The notes beneath the pieces were generated by a model that was not told the origin of the DNA, made no database searches, and saw only the letters and a program-made list of their open reading frames with translations. From the NCBI GenBank assembly GCA_000702845.1, contig JNKK01000012.1, positions 1 to 64,000 of the forward strand: DNA of 64,000 bases, in the 5' to 3' direction. Positions 7,556-15,596 of this stretch are shown one piece after another (within the stretch, counting starts at the first letter, position 1; every line of letters starts with the position of its first letter). Origin of the DNA: Lachnospiraceae bacterium FE2018. GTDB taxonomy: Bacteria > Bacillota > Clostridia > Lachnospirales > Lachnospiraceae. The translations under genes were made by a program, and so were the position numbers.

Positions 7556-10500
7556 ATGGCAAGAAAAATGAAAACCATGGATGGTAACACCGCAGCGGCT
7601 CATGCGTCGTATGCATTTACCGAAGTGGCAGCAATCTTCCCGATTACCCCGTCCTCACCGATGGCTGAGGCTTCCGATGAGTGGGCAACCCAGGGTAGAA
7701 AGAATCTGTTCGGACAGGAAGTTCAGATCACAGAGATGCAGTCTGAGGCAGGTGCCGCAGGTGCTGTTCACGGCGCACTTTCCGCAGGTGCTCTGACCAC
7801 AACCTACACCGCTTCCCAGGGTCTTCTTCTGATGATCCCGAACATCTACAAGATCGCCGGCGAGCTGCTTCCGGGCGTTATCAATGTTTCCGCGCGCTGC
7901 GTATCCTCACACGCGCTGAACATCTTTGGTGATCACTCTGACGTTTACGCATGTCGTCAGGCAGGTGCTGCAATGCTCTGCGAATCTTCCGTACAGGAAG
8001 TTATGGACCTGACACCGGTTGCACATCTTGCAGCAATCAAAGGTAAGGTTCCGTTCATCAACTTCTTCGATGGTTTCCGTACTTCCCACGAGATCCAGAA
8101 GATTGAGACATGGGATTACGAGGATCTGAGAGATATGCTGGATATGGAAGCACTTGCTGAGTTCAGAAAGAACGCCCTGAACCCGAATCATCCGGTTCAG
8201 AGAGGTTCCGCACAGAACCCGGACATCTTCTTCCAGACAAGAGAAGCATGTAACCCGTACTACGATGCGATGCCGGCAATCGTTCAGGATTACATGGATC
8301 AGGTCAATGCCAAGATCGGCACAGACTACAAGCTGTTCAACTACTACGGCGCACCGGATGCTGAGCACGTAATCGTAGCTATGGGCTCCGTATGCGAATG
8401 TATCGAAGAGACAATCGATTATCTGGCAGCACAGGGTCAGAAGGTCGGCCTGATCAAGGTTCGTCTGTACAGACCGTGGGCAACTGATGCGTTCATCGCT
8501 GCAATTCCGGATTCCTGTAAGAAACTCTCCGTACTTGACCGTACAAAAGAGCCGGGTTCCATCGGCGAGCCGCTGTACCTCGATGTTGTCGCTGCACTGC
8601 GCAACACGAAGTTCAAAGATATCGAAGTCTTCACAGGACGTTACGGCCTCGGTTCCAAGGACACCACACCGTCCGAGATCGTTGCTGTCTATGAGAACAA
8701 GGACAAAGAGCGTTTCACCATCGATATCGTCGATGATGTTACAAACCTCTCCCTGCCGGTCGGCGAGCCGCTGGTTACCACACCGGAAGGAACAATCAAC
8801 TGCAAGTTCTGGGGACTTGGCGCAGACGGTACCGTCGGTGCAAACAAGAACTCCATCAAGATCATCGGTGACAACACCGATATGTATGCGCAGGCATACT
8901 TTGATTACGACTCCAAGAAGTCCGGCGGTGTTACAATGTCTCACCTCCGCTTCGGCAAGAGCCCGATCAAATCCACATACCTGATTCACAAGGCAAACTT
9001 TGTTGCATGCCACAATCCGTCCTATATCACCAAGTACAACATGGTTCAGGAACTGGTTGACGGCGGCACATTCCTGCTGAACTGCAAATGGGATATGGCT
9101 GGCCTCGAAGAGCATCTCCCGGGACAGGTTAAGGCTTACATCGCAAACCACAATATCCAGTTCTACACCATCGACGGTGTCAAGATCGGTATCGAAGTAG
9201 GCATGGGCCCGACACGTATCAACACAATCCTGCAGTCCGCATTCTTCAAGCTGGCGAACATCATTCCGGAGACCGAGGCAATCGAGCTCATGAAGGCTGC
9301 AGCTAAGAAGACATACGGCCGCAAGGGTGATGATGTCGTTCAGAAGAACTGGGCAGCAATCGACGAAGGCGCGAAGCAGGCAATCAAGGTTGAGGTTCCG
9401 GAAAGCTGGAAGAACGCAGCAGACGAAGGCCTTGAGTGGAAGCATCATGAAGGCGCAAGACAGGATGTTGTTGATTTCGTAAACAACATTCAGAACAAAG
9501 TCAGCGCGCAGGAAGGTAATACCCTGAAAGTCAGCGACGTTGCTCCGTACGTAGACGGCACAACACCGTCCGGCGCATCCGCATTTGAGAAACGTGGCAT
9601 CGCAGTCAACGTTCCGGTATGGGTATCCGAGAATTGTATCCAGTGTAACCGCTGCGCATACGTCTGCCCGCACGCAGTCGTACGTCCGGTTGCAATGACA
9701 GAAGAAGAAGCAGCAGGCCTTCCGGAAGGCGCAGCAGTTCTTCCGATGACCGGTATGGCAGATTACAAGTTCCGTATTTCCATTTCTTCCCTGGATTGTA
9801 CAGGATGCGGATCCTGCGCAAATGTATGCCCGGGCAAGAAGGGTGAGAAGGCACTCGTTATGAAGCCGCTCGACCAGACACTGGATCAGCAGCCGGTATT
9901 CGATTACACCGTCACACTGCCGGAGAAGGCAGATGTCGTCGAGAAGTTCAAACAGAACACGGTTAAGGGCAGCCAGTTCAAGAAGCCGCTTCTTGAGTTC
10001 TCAGGCGCATGCGCAGGCTGCGGCGAGACACCGTATGCACGTCTGATCACACAGATCTGCGGTGACAGAATGTACATCGGCAACGCGACAGGATGTTCCT
10101 CCATCTGGGGCAACTCCTCACCGTCCACACCGTACACCATGAACGACGAGGGCAAGGGCCCGGCATGGTCCAACTCTCTGTTCGAGGATGCAGCTGAATT
10201 TGCATATGGTATGCTTCTTGCACAGGATGCACTCCGCAAACAGCTGTCTGACAGAATCGCAGCAATCAAGGCTGACGCTCCGGCTGACGTAGCAGCAGCT
10301 TGTGATGAATATCTTGACACAATGGATGACGGCCCGGCTAACTCCATCGCAACAACAAAGCTCGTTGCACTGCTTGACGGCATGGACAGCGAAGATGCCA
10401 AGTATGTTGTTGAGAATAAGGACTTCCTCTCCAAGAAATCCCAGTGGGCATTCGGCGGAGACGGATGGGCATACGACATCGGCTTCGGCGGCCTGGATCA

Positions 10501-11098
10501 TATCATTGCCAGCGGCAAGGATATCAACGTCATGGTCTTCGATACCGAGGTTTACTCCAACACAGGCGGACAGTCCTCCAAGTCCACACCGACCGGCGCT
10601 GTTGCACAGTTCGCTGCAGGCGGTAAAGAGACAAAGAAGAAAGACCTTGCTTCCATCGCTATGAGCTACGGCTATGTATACGTTGCTCAGATCGCTATGG
10701 GTGCTGACTTCAACCAGGCAGTCAAGGCAATCGCCGAGGCTGAGGCTTACAAGGGACCGTCACTCATCATCGCATACGCTCCGTGTATCAACCACGGTAT
10801 CAAGAAGGGTATGGCGAAGGTTATGGATGAGGAAGCTCTTGCAGTTAAGGCTGGTTACTGGCATCTGTTCCGCTTCAACCCGGACAACGTCAAAGAAGGC
10901 AAGCCGGCATTCACGCTCGACTCCAAGGAGCCGACAGAGTCCTATCAGGACTTCATCAACGGAGAAGTTCGTTACAACTCCCTGATGCGTGCAAATCCGG
11001 AGAAGGCAGAGCGCCTGTTCGCGAAATCCGAGGCAGAGGCGAAAGAGCACTATGCTTACCTGAACAAGCTGGTGAAACTGTACGGCGTCGACGAATAA
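7556..11098 (+). CDS. nifJ: Pyruvate:ferredoxin (flavodoxin) oxidoreductase, single-chain
   Basis: A full-length, fused homodimer-type enzyme of 1180 residues. It oxidises pyruvate to acetyl-CoA and CO2 and reduces ferredoxin, the central fermentative step of anaerobic Clostridia. Domain order: N-terminal PFOR domain (AAHASYAFTEVAAIFPITPSS...), transketolase-C-like domain II, the gamma/EKR region, and two 4Fe-4S ferredoxin motifs (CIQCNRCAYVCP near residue 695 and CTGCGSCANVCPG near 750). A proximal-cluster/ThDP domain ends the protein, with ACAGCGETPYARL near 820 and GDGWAYDIGFGG near 968 followed by NTGGQSSKSTPTG. AAGGAGGAAA lies before ATG 7556. Codon use is strongly biased and repetitive, as expected for a highly expressed gene. 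It is monocistronic, with a long leader and a structured trailer. Confidence 0.97.
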   Translation: MARKMKTMDGNTAAAHASYAFTEVAAIFPITPSSPMAEASDEWATQGRKNLFGQEVQITEMQSEAGAAGAVHGALSAGALTTTYTASQGLLLMIPNIYKIAGELLPGVINVSARCVSSHALNIFGDHSDVYACRQAGAAMLCESSVQEVMDLTPVAHLAAIKGKVPFINFFDGFRTSHEIQKIETWDYEDLRDMLDMEALAEFRKNALNPNHPVQRGSAQNPDIFFQTREACNPYYDAMPAIVQDYMDQVNAKIGTDYKLFNYYGAPDAEHVIVAMGSVCECIEETIDYLAAQGQKVGLIKVRLYRPWATDAFIAAIPDSCKKLSVLDRTKEPGSIGEPLYLDVVAALRNTKFKDIEVFTGRYGLGSKDTTPSEIVAVYENKDKERFTIDIVDDVTNLSLPVGEPLVTTPEGTINCKFWGLGADGTVGANKNSIKIIGDNTDMYAQAYFDYDSKKSGGVTMSHLRFGKSPIKSTYLIHKANFVACHNPSYITKYNMVQELVDGGTFLLNCKWDMAGLEEHLPGQVKAYIANHNIQFYTIDGVKIGIEVGMGPTRINTILQSAFFKLANIIPETEAIELMKAAAKKTYGRKGDDVVQKNWAAIDEGAKQAIKVEVPESWKNAADEGLEWKHHEGARQDVVDFVNNIQNKVSAQEGNTLKVSDVAPYVDGTTPSGASAFEKRGIAVNVPVWVSENCIQCNRCAYVCPHAVVRPVAMTEEEAAGLPEGAAVLPMTGMADYKFRISISSLDCTGCGSCANVCPGKKGEKALVMKPLDQTLDQQPVFDYTVTLPEKADVVEKFKQNTVKGSQFKKPLLEFSGACAGCGETPYARLITQICGDRMYIGNATGCSSIWGNSSPSTPYTMNDEGKGPAWSNSLFEDAAEFAYGMLLAQDALRKQLSDRIAAIKADAPADVAAACDEYLDTMDDGPANSIATTKLVALLDGMDSEDAKYVVENKDFLSKKSQWAFGGDGWAYDIGFGGLDHIIASGKDINVMVFDTEVYSNTGGQSSKSTPTGAVAQFAAGGKETKKKDLASIAMSYGYVYVAQIAMGADFNQAVKAIAEAEAYKGPSLIIAYAPCINHGIKKGMAKVMDEEALAVKAGYWHLFRFNPDNVKEGKPAFTLDSKEPTESYQDFINGEVRYNSLMRANPEKAERLFAKSEAEAKEHYAYLNKLVKLYGVDE

Positions 11099-11104
11099 AT
11101 AGAC

Positions 11105-11224
11105 GCAATTTACATTTCGATGCAGGCACGCTCTCGCTACTTTCGGCTGGCAGCGGTACTAAGCTTCGTAAACTCAGCAAGTACCGGCCGCCTCAAAGTA
11201 CCTGCATCTGAAATTGTAAATCGC
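11105..11224 (+). repeat. Large imperfect palindrome downstream of nifJ, possible structured RNA or intergenic repeat
   Basis: The outer arms 11105-11126 and 11201-11224 form a stem of about 22 pairs with three single-base differences. An inner stem joins 11149-11160 (GGCAGCGGTACT) and 11180-11192 (AGTACCGGCCGCC). The intervening bases are rich in pyrimidine-purine short repeats. A separate true terminator follows, so this element is extra. It resembles dispersed intergenic palindromes of Clostridia (impression only). No second copy is present in the window. Confidence 0.5.
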
Positions 11225-11231
11225 TTATAGA

Positions 11232-11271
11232 AAAGAAATGCACCTCCTCTTGCAGGAGGTGTATTTCTTTT
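11232..11271 (+). terminator. Rho-independent terminator of nifJ
   Basis: AAAGAAATGCACCTCCT and AGGAGGTGTATTTCTTT form a stem of about 17 pairs with loop CTTGC, followed by T residues. The stem contains an AGGAGGT sequence sequestered by pairing. Confidence 0.85.
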
Positions 11272-11283
11272 ACAGGCAATTTG

Positions 11284-11292
11284 TGTTATAAT
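11284..11292 (+). promoter_or_regulatory. Extended -10 promoter of the small conserved-looking gene at 11348
   Basis: TGT followed by TATAAT (11287-11292). It lies just after the nifJ terminator, about 55 bases before the start codon. The -35 is weak. Confidence 0.5.
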
Positions 11293-11347
11293 AAATCGCA
11301 GTTGAATTTATTTCATATTTGGTATGTATGTACAGGAGGGTTTTGAT

Positions 11348-11731
11348 ATGAGTAATATGCCGGAAAAGGGCAGCAAGATCATTTACAAGGGTGTCCCGTT
11401 TGAGCTGGTCAGTGATCTGAGAAAGTATCACGATGAGATCGGCGGCGGCTGCAGATTCAGAGCAGACGGCGTTATCGAGGGAGATACCAGAGATGATACA
11501 ATCTTCGAGATTGAGTGGACATCTGTTCCTGCATATGACGTGTGCCGCAGAAAAGTTATGGCTCGTATGCGTAACATTGAGTCTCTGGAGCATGTCAATG
11601 AGGAAGAACTGTATGAGCGCTACGGCGGCAAACAGTTCTATCACAACGATGAGTTCATCTGCAACTGGGACCAGCCGGCAGGCGTATACCGCACACAGGT
11701 TGTTAAATCCTACGTTCCGTATCTTGACTGA
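11348..11731 (+). CDS. Small soluble protein of unknown function
   Basis: I do not recognise a family. The 127-residue product is mixed-charge and soluble, without signal peptide or membrane segment. It starts MSNMPEKGSKIIYKGVPFEL and contains a Gly-rich turn (DEIGGGCRFRADG). Three cysteines are dispersed (one in GGGC, one in DVCRRK, one in FICNW). ATG 11348 is supported by CAGGAGGG 7 bases upstream. Codon use matches the highly expressed nifJ (for example GTATACCGC, CTGGAGCAT), so it is probably a real, well-expressed gene. It has its own promoter and a downstream terminator at 11843-11879. Confidence 0.75.
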   Translation: MSNMPEKGSKIIYKGVPFELVSDLRKYHDEIGGGCRFRADGVIEGDTRDDTIFEIEWTSVPAYDVCRRKVMARMRNIESLEHVNEEELYERYGGKQFYHNDEFICNWDQPAGVYRTQVVKSYVPYLD

Positions 11732-11842
11732 TCCTGTCAGCATGGCAGACAGATCAGTACTGCACAGACGGAATCCTGTTCTGTACAGGAAATGTCTGCA
11801 CATGGTGAAATGAATACAGAGTCGTCAGCGTAAGAGAATACT

Positions 11843-11879
11843 CCGGGTATGAGCAAACTGTTCATATCCGGATTTTTTT
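11843..11879 (+). terminator. Rho-independent terminator
   Basis: CCGGGTATGAGC pairs, with two G-U wobbles, with GTTCATATCCGG, followed by seven T residues. It ends the unit of the small gene before it. Confidence 0.75.
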
Positions 11880-11973
11880 CGCTTATCCGGTGAAATGTAT
11901 CTGCAGCAGACTTCCATTGACTTAACCGGCCGGAAAGAAGTATTATGTAAAAAACAAAAGGAGATATATGATT

Positions 11974-12549
11974 ATGACCAGAAATGAAGCATTTGATCTT
12001 TTGAAAAAATACAACAGGGACCCGTTCCACATTCAGCACGCGATTACCGTAGAAGCTGTGATGAAATGGTTTGCTGAAGACCAGGGGTATGCAGATGAGG
12101 CTGAACACTGGGGTCTCGTCGGTCTTTTGCATGATATTGATTTTGAACTGTATCCGGATCAGCATTGCATAAAAGCGCCGGAACTGCTCCGTGACGGCGG
12201 TGTGAGTGAAGATATCATCCGCAGCGTGGTCAGCCATGGATACGGGATTACCGTGGATGTGAAACCGGAACATCAGATGGAAAAGGTACTTTTTGCCTGC
12301 GACGAGCTGACCGGCCTGATCTGGGCGGCGGCGCTGATGCGTCCGTCAAAGAGCACGAAGGATATGGAACTGAAGTCCCTGAGGAAAAAATACAAAAGCA
12401 AAGGCTTCGCGGCCGGATGCAGCAGAGAAGTGATCGCGCAGGGGGCGGAGATGCTCGGCTGGGAGCTGGATGAGCTTTTGCAGAAAACACTGAATGCAAT
12501 GCAGGCCTGCGAAGATGAAATCAATGCACAGACAGCGGCGGAAGCCTGA
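11974..12549 (+). CDS. HD-domain phosphohydrolase (HDIG type)
   Basis: A 191-residue cytoplasmic protein with a compact HD domain. Metal ligands are His in DPFHIQHAITVEAVM and the His-Asp pair in VGLLHDIDFELYPDQH; the distal Asp is probably in ACDELTGL. The sequence matches the small uncharacterised HDIG-domain hydrolases common in Clostridia. The C-terminal helices are Glu-rich. ATG 11974 is chosen over ATG 11968 because AGGAG is then 10 rather than 4 bases away. Substrate unknown; nucleotides or phosphomonoesters are typical for the superfamily. Confidence 0.8.
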   Translation: MTRNEAFDLLKKYNRDPFHIQHAITVEAVMKWFAEDQGYADEAEHWGLVGLLHDIDFELYPDQHCIKAPELLRDGGVSEDIIRSVVSHGYGITVDVKPEHQMEKVLFACDELTGLIWAAALMRPSKSTKDMELKSLRKKYKSKGFAAGCSREVIAQGAEMLGWELDELLQKTLNAMQACEDEINAQTAAEA

Positions 12550-12595
12550 ATAATACCTGCGCATTTTCGTGCCTTCAGTCATATGAGGTTTACAT

Positions 12596-13351
12596 ATGAT
12601 GAATGAAACAGAGAGAAAAATGTATGCGGTGATCTGCCGGCATGACGGGATCAAGGCGCGGGAAATTGCGAAAGCGATCGGCGCGGACAGAACCGGCATC
12701 AACCGTCTGCTTTATAATGCGCCGTTTATTCACGAACTCTGTTATCAGGATGCGGATTACAACTGGCATGGTCTGATCCGGCAGATGCATCCGCATACCG
12801 GGCTGGCTGATTTTTGCGGATATTACGGGAATGCAGGAAGGTTTCTGGAGCAGCCGGAAGAGGAATGGCTGCAGGAACTGAAGAGTGGCTGCAGAAATAT
12901 CGGGCGGAATCTGAATGATACACGCGGGCTGATTCATTCCTTCCGCGACGCGCGGGAAGTCCTGATCAGACTGTTTTCTGATCTGGAAGCGTTAGACGAT
13001 GCGATTGATTACGATTCCTGGGAAATCTGTTTTGAACTGCGGATCAGGCGGGCGCGCCATGTGCGGATCTTCGCGGATGTGCTGGTGATCACGGAGGATA
13101 AGGTGTTTTCGCTGGAATTTAAGATGAAAGATACCATCGATCCGGAGGAAGAACAGCAGGCTGTCAAATACGCGGAATATCTGGATGTGATTTTTGGCGA
13201 TGCGTATGAAGTGATTCCTGCGCTGGTACTGACCGGAGCAGCCGATCTGTATTCCTGGGAAAATCTTCCGGGAACCACGGCAGAAGTACCGGTCTGTTCC
13301 GGAGATATGCTGTTCAATTTGTTTGATGAATTTATCGGATTTCTGGATTAG
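12596..13351 (+). CDS. Winged-helix plus PD-(D/E)XK nuclease-like protein
   Basis: A 251-residue protein with no signal peptide. Residues 5-60 form a predicted winged helix-turn-helix (GIKAREIAKAIGADRTGINRLLY). Residues 145-200 carry a PD-(D/E)XK-type core: Asp161 (FADVLVI), then Glu174-x-Lys176 (SLEFKMKD), then Gln187/188 and Tyr192 (QQAVKYAEYL), the usual motif IV of RecB-like nucleases. Similar nuclease segments occur at the N-terminus of DUF2075 ATPases, but no helicase domain is present here. ATG 12596 has GAGG 7 bases upstream. Possible roles are defence, repair or a regulatory DNA-binding protein; nothing beside it decides this. Confidence 0.6.
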   Translation: MMNETERKMYAVICRHDGIKAREIAKAIGADRTGINRLLYNAPFIHELCYQDADYNWHGLIRQMHPHTGLADFCGYYGNAGRFLEQPEEEWLQELKSGCRNIGRNLNDTRGLIHSFRDAREVLIRLFSDLEALDDAIDYDSWEICFELRIRRARHVRIFADVLVITEDKVFSLEFKMKDTIDPEEEQQAVKYAEYLDVIFGDAYEVIPALVLTGAADLYSWENLPGTTAEVPVCSGDMLFNLFDEFIGFLD

Positions 13352-13438
13352 GAAAGGTGTCGGTTCTCCTTTTCGGATTCACTTTTCAGCCCGCGCCGGA
13401 GCCGGATTATCGTTAATTATTGATATGAAATGATAGGA

Positions 13439-13577
13439 TTGACGTTTATTGTGACAGATTCCTACTATAATTAATGTGTAATCTGCCCTTATTTATTTTT
13501 GTGTCACGTTGAGCGTGAAGCAAACGTCAAATGTTGCAAAAATCGTGGTTATCAAACGGGGAATTTCATGCTATAAT
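13439..13577 (+). promoter_or_regulatory. Regulatory region of the SARP-like regulator gene
   Basis: The 300-base gap 13352-13651 holds two promoters and no other gene. The distal one has TTGACG (13439-13444) and TATAAT (13466-13471), 21 bases apart, too far for normal RNA polymerase recognition. The proximal one has TTATCA (13549-13554), a 17-base spacer and TATAAT (13572-13577) preceded by TGC. A 9-base inverted repeat, TTGACGTTT (13439-13447) and AAACGTCAA (13522-13530), brackets the distal promoter. This suggests looping or an operator pair for self-regulation. Confidence 0.5.
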
Positions 13578-13651
13578 GTCTCATAATGCAGGCTTATGAT
13601 TCACAATTCGTATTATGGGATTCGTGCCGAAGTAGATCTTGGGAGTTTGAT

Positions 13652-14881
13652 GTGGCAGTGACAGATAAAGGACAGCCGGAAAATTTATTATATGTGAAAA
13701 CGCTGGGCGGTTTTTCTCTGTCATGGAACGGAAGGGAGATTGCAATCGGTCCGAAGGGCCGGGATTCCCAGTTTGTCCGTCTTCTTGAAGCAGTGATTCA
13801 CAACCGGGAGGAGGGTGTCCTCAGAAGCCAGATGGAGGAAATCCTGTTTGAAGACCGTGAGATTGACGATATTGCCCACGGTATGCGCACGATCATATAT
13901 AATGCCAGAAAACGTCTGGAAAAAGAAGGACTGCCGAAAGCTAATTATATTGAAAACATAGACAACCGCTATTACTGGAGTGAAGAGATTCCGGTACAGG
14001 AAGATGCATGGGAATTCGAAGCTGCTTATAATGCAGCGGAGAACGAAAAGGATCCCGATGTCCGTCTGCGGCTGTATCTTGAAGCGTGTGATTTATATAC
14101 CGGTGAGTTTCTTCCGCAGCAGACCAGAATGATCTGGGTGGCGCAGGAAGACCGGAAGTACAGAACGATTTATGAAGATTGTGTTCATAATGCCGCGGCA
14201 CTTCTGCGGATGAACAAAAATTATCATCAGCTGGAGATGCTCGGAAGGCAGGCATCCCGGCTTCAGCCGCTTGCCGAGTGGGAAGCGCTTATTATGGAGG
14301 CGCTGATCGCGCTCGGGCGCGATGAAGAAGCAAGAAGGCTGTATGAGGTCACCGAGAATTACTATATGGATGAGCTCGGTTTCAAGCCGACCTTCAGCAC
14401 CGTCGAGCTGCTGGAGCGTCTCGGCAACCAGCTGGAGCATCAGTATGCGCTGCTGGATGAGATTCAGATGGAACTGTCCGGAATCAAGGATAATATGCCG
14501 GGCGGGTTTATGTGTTCTTATCCTGCGTTCCGCGGTATTTACCGTATGATCGAGCGCATGGCAGAGCGCGGCGGTCAGTCGATCTATCTGATGCTCTGCA
14601 CAATCGTAGATAAAAAAGGTGTTCCGATGCGTGAGAACGCGACCCTGGAGCGCCTTTCCAATAAACTTGGCGACGCCATCTGTCACTCCGTTCGAAGATC
14701 AGACGCGATCTGCCGTTATGGCAAGGGACAGTATCTGGCACTGCTGATTAACACAACCCGCGAAGACTGTGCCATCGTACAGAAGCGTATCAATTACCAT
14801 TTTCTTACAGGAACACAGCGCGCGGGCGTTGAGTATTTTATTAACAGTGTAATTCTTACACCGGAAGGAACAGTATTTTAA
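13652..14881 (+). CDS. SARP-like transcriptional regulator (wHTH + BTAD) with degenerate C-terminal GGDEF domain
   Basis: A 409-residue protein from GTG 13652, chosen for GGGAG 6 bases upstream. An in-frame ATG at 13586 lies within 2-3 bases of the predicted transcript start and could be a leaderless alternative. Residues about 10-100 form an OmpR-like winged helix typical of SARP regulators (LLYVKTLGGFSLSWNGREI, then GPKGRDSQFVRLLEAVI). Residues about 105-260 form a helical bacterial transcriptional activation domain ending in LGFKPTFSTVELLERL. The C-terminus resembles GGDEF: RRSD-AICRY-GKGQY-LALL aligns with the RxxD-N5-GGDEF arrangement. The catalytic signature is lost (GKGQY near residue 357) while the RxxD inhibitory-site motif is kept. 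It may sense c-di-GMP (inference). It lies upstream of the surface-fibre operon. Confidence 0.75.
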   Translation: MAVTDKGQPENLLYVKTLGGFSLSWNGREIAIGPKGRDSQFVRLLEAVIHNREEGVLRSQMEEILFEDREIDDIAHGMRTIIYNARKRLEKEGLPKANYIENIDNRYYWSEEIPVQEDAWEFEAAYNAAENEKDPDVRLRLYLEACDLYTGEFLPQQTRMIWVAQEDRKYRTIYEDCVHNAAALLRMNKNYHQLEMLGRQASRLQPLAEWEALIMEALIALGRDEEARRLYEVTENYYMDELGFKPTFSTVELLERLGNQLEHQYALLDEIQMELSGIKDNMPGGFMCSYPAFRGIYRMIERMAERGGQSIYLMLCTIVDKKGVPMRENATLERLSNKLGDAICHSVRRSDAICRYGKGQYLALLINTTREDCAIVQKRINYHFLTGTQRAGVEYFINSVILTPEGTVF

Positions 14882-15372
14882 TGGCAAACGACCTGTACAT
14901 CGGATGTCCCAACGGTATCGTGCTGTGTGTGGACGAAATTAATCAGATGGGGTGCAGCGGCCGGTTCTATCATTCCTATCAGGAAGAAGCGGTCTCTTTT
15001 GTGAGCCTTGGAGAAATGCTGTTTCGCATGGAGGCGTTTTTTGACAGTCTGAATTTTCCGCGAAGAGGAAATACAGACCGTAATTTTACGGAGCCGCATA
15101 CAGTGAATGCCGGATGGCAGAAGGAAAGGGAACGGATTATGGCTGACAGGGAAGTACTTGATCATAAAGGCAGGCAGGAAACTTTTATTGTCCGTGTGCA
15201 GCACCGGCAGAATAATACCTGGCAGGGCAGAATCACGTGGGCAGATAAAGATAAGACGCTGACGTTCCGTTCAATCTGGGAAATGGTTCACTTGATGGAA
15301 AATGCTCTCTATGAGGATATGGCGCCTGAAGATATACCCAACTACCAGTCATGGGAAGGGGAATCTCAGTAA
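14881..15372 (+). CDS. Unknown small protein translationally coupled to the SARP-like regulator
   Basis: A 163-residue soluble protein. The start overlaps the regulator's stop (TAATG), so the two are translationally coupled and probably act together. No named family recognised. The C-terminal part (about residues 105-150, containing TWQGRITWADKDKTLTFRS, then IWEMVHLMENAL) looks like a compact alpha/beta module: two strands with a conserved-looking W-x-G pattern and a helix. The middle is rich in Arg/Glu. A role as partner or modulator of the regulator is inferred only from the coupling. Confidence 0.7.
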   Translation: MANDLYIGCPNGIVLCVDEINQMGCSGRFYHSYQEEAVSFVSLGEMLFRMEAFFDSLNFPRRGNTDRNFTEPHTVNAGWQKERERIMADREVLDHKGRQETFIVRVQHRQNNTWQGRITWADKDKTLTFRSIWEMVHLMENALYEDMAPEDIPNYQSWEGESQ

Positions 15373-15488
15373 ACCAAAGTTTTTATTGAATAATAACCTG
15401 ACGTGGCGTAAAATACGGTGTATAGGGGTGGGATTTTGCGCATTTTTATGCCTTTTTCCGCCCTTCAGAAGTTTGATGATCTCACGAT

Positions 15489-15522
15489 TTGACGCTTTCT
15501 GTGATGAAACCCGCTGTATAAT
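15489..15522 (+). promoter_or_regulatory. Promoter of the sortase/pilin operon with an over-long spacer
   Basis: TTGACG (15489-15494) and TATAAT (15517-15522) are 22 bases apart. The element resembles the distal promoter of the SARP-like regulator at 13439-13471. Both have TTGACG, a TGTGA about 5-6 bases later, TATAAT, and ATGTGTA just downstream. Over-long spacers are typical of SARP-activated promoters, so this is a candidate target of the regulator upstream. Confidence 0.45.
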
Positions 15523-15596
15523 ATGTGTATGAATCGGTAACTCTAAAGATTTCATATGATTATTAAGAACTTGCCGCTATGGTTAATTATTGACTT

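Noticed and set aside
7907-9673. 588-codon open frame antisense to nifJ
   Set aside because: Cys- and Val-rich shadow caused by the biased codon use of the highly expressed oxidoreductase; no start signal or family motifs.
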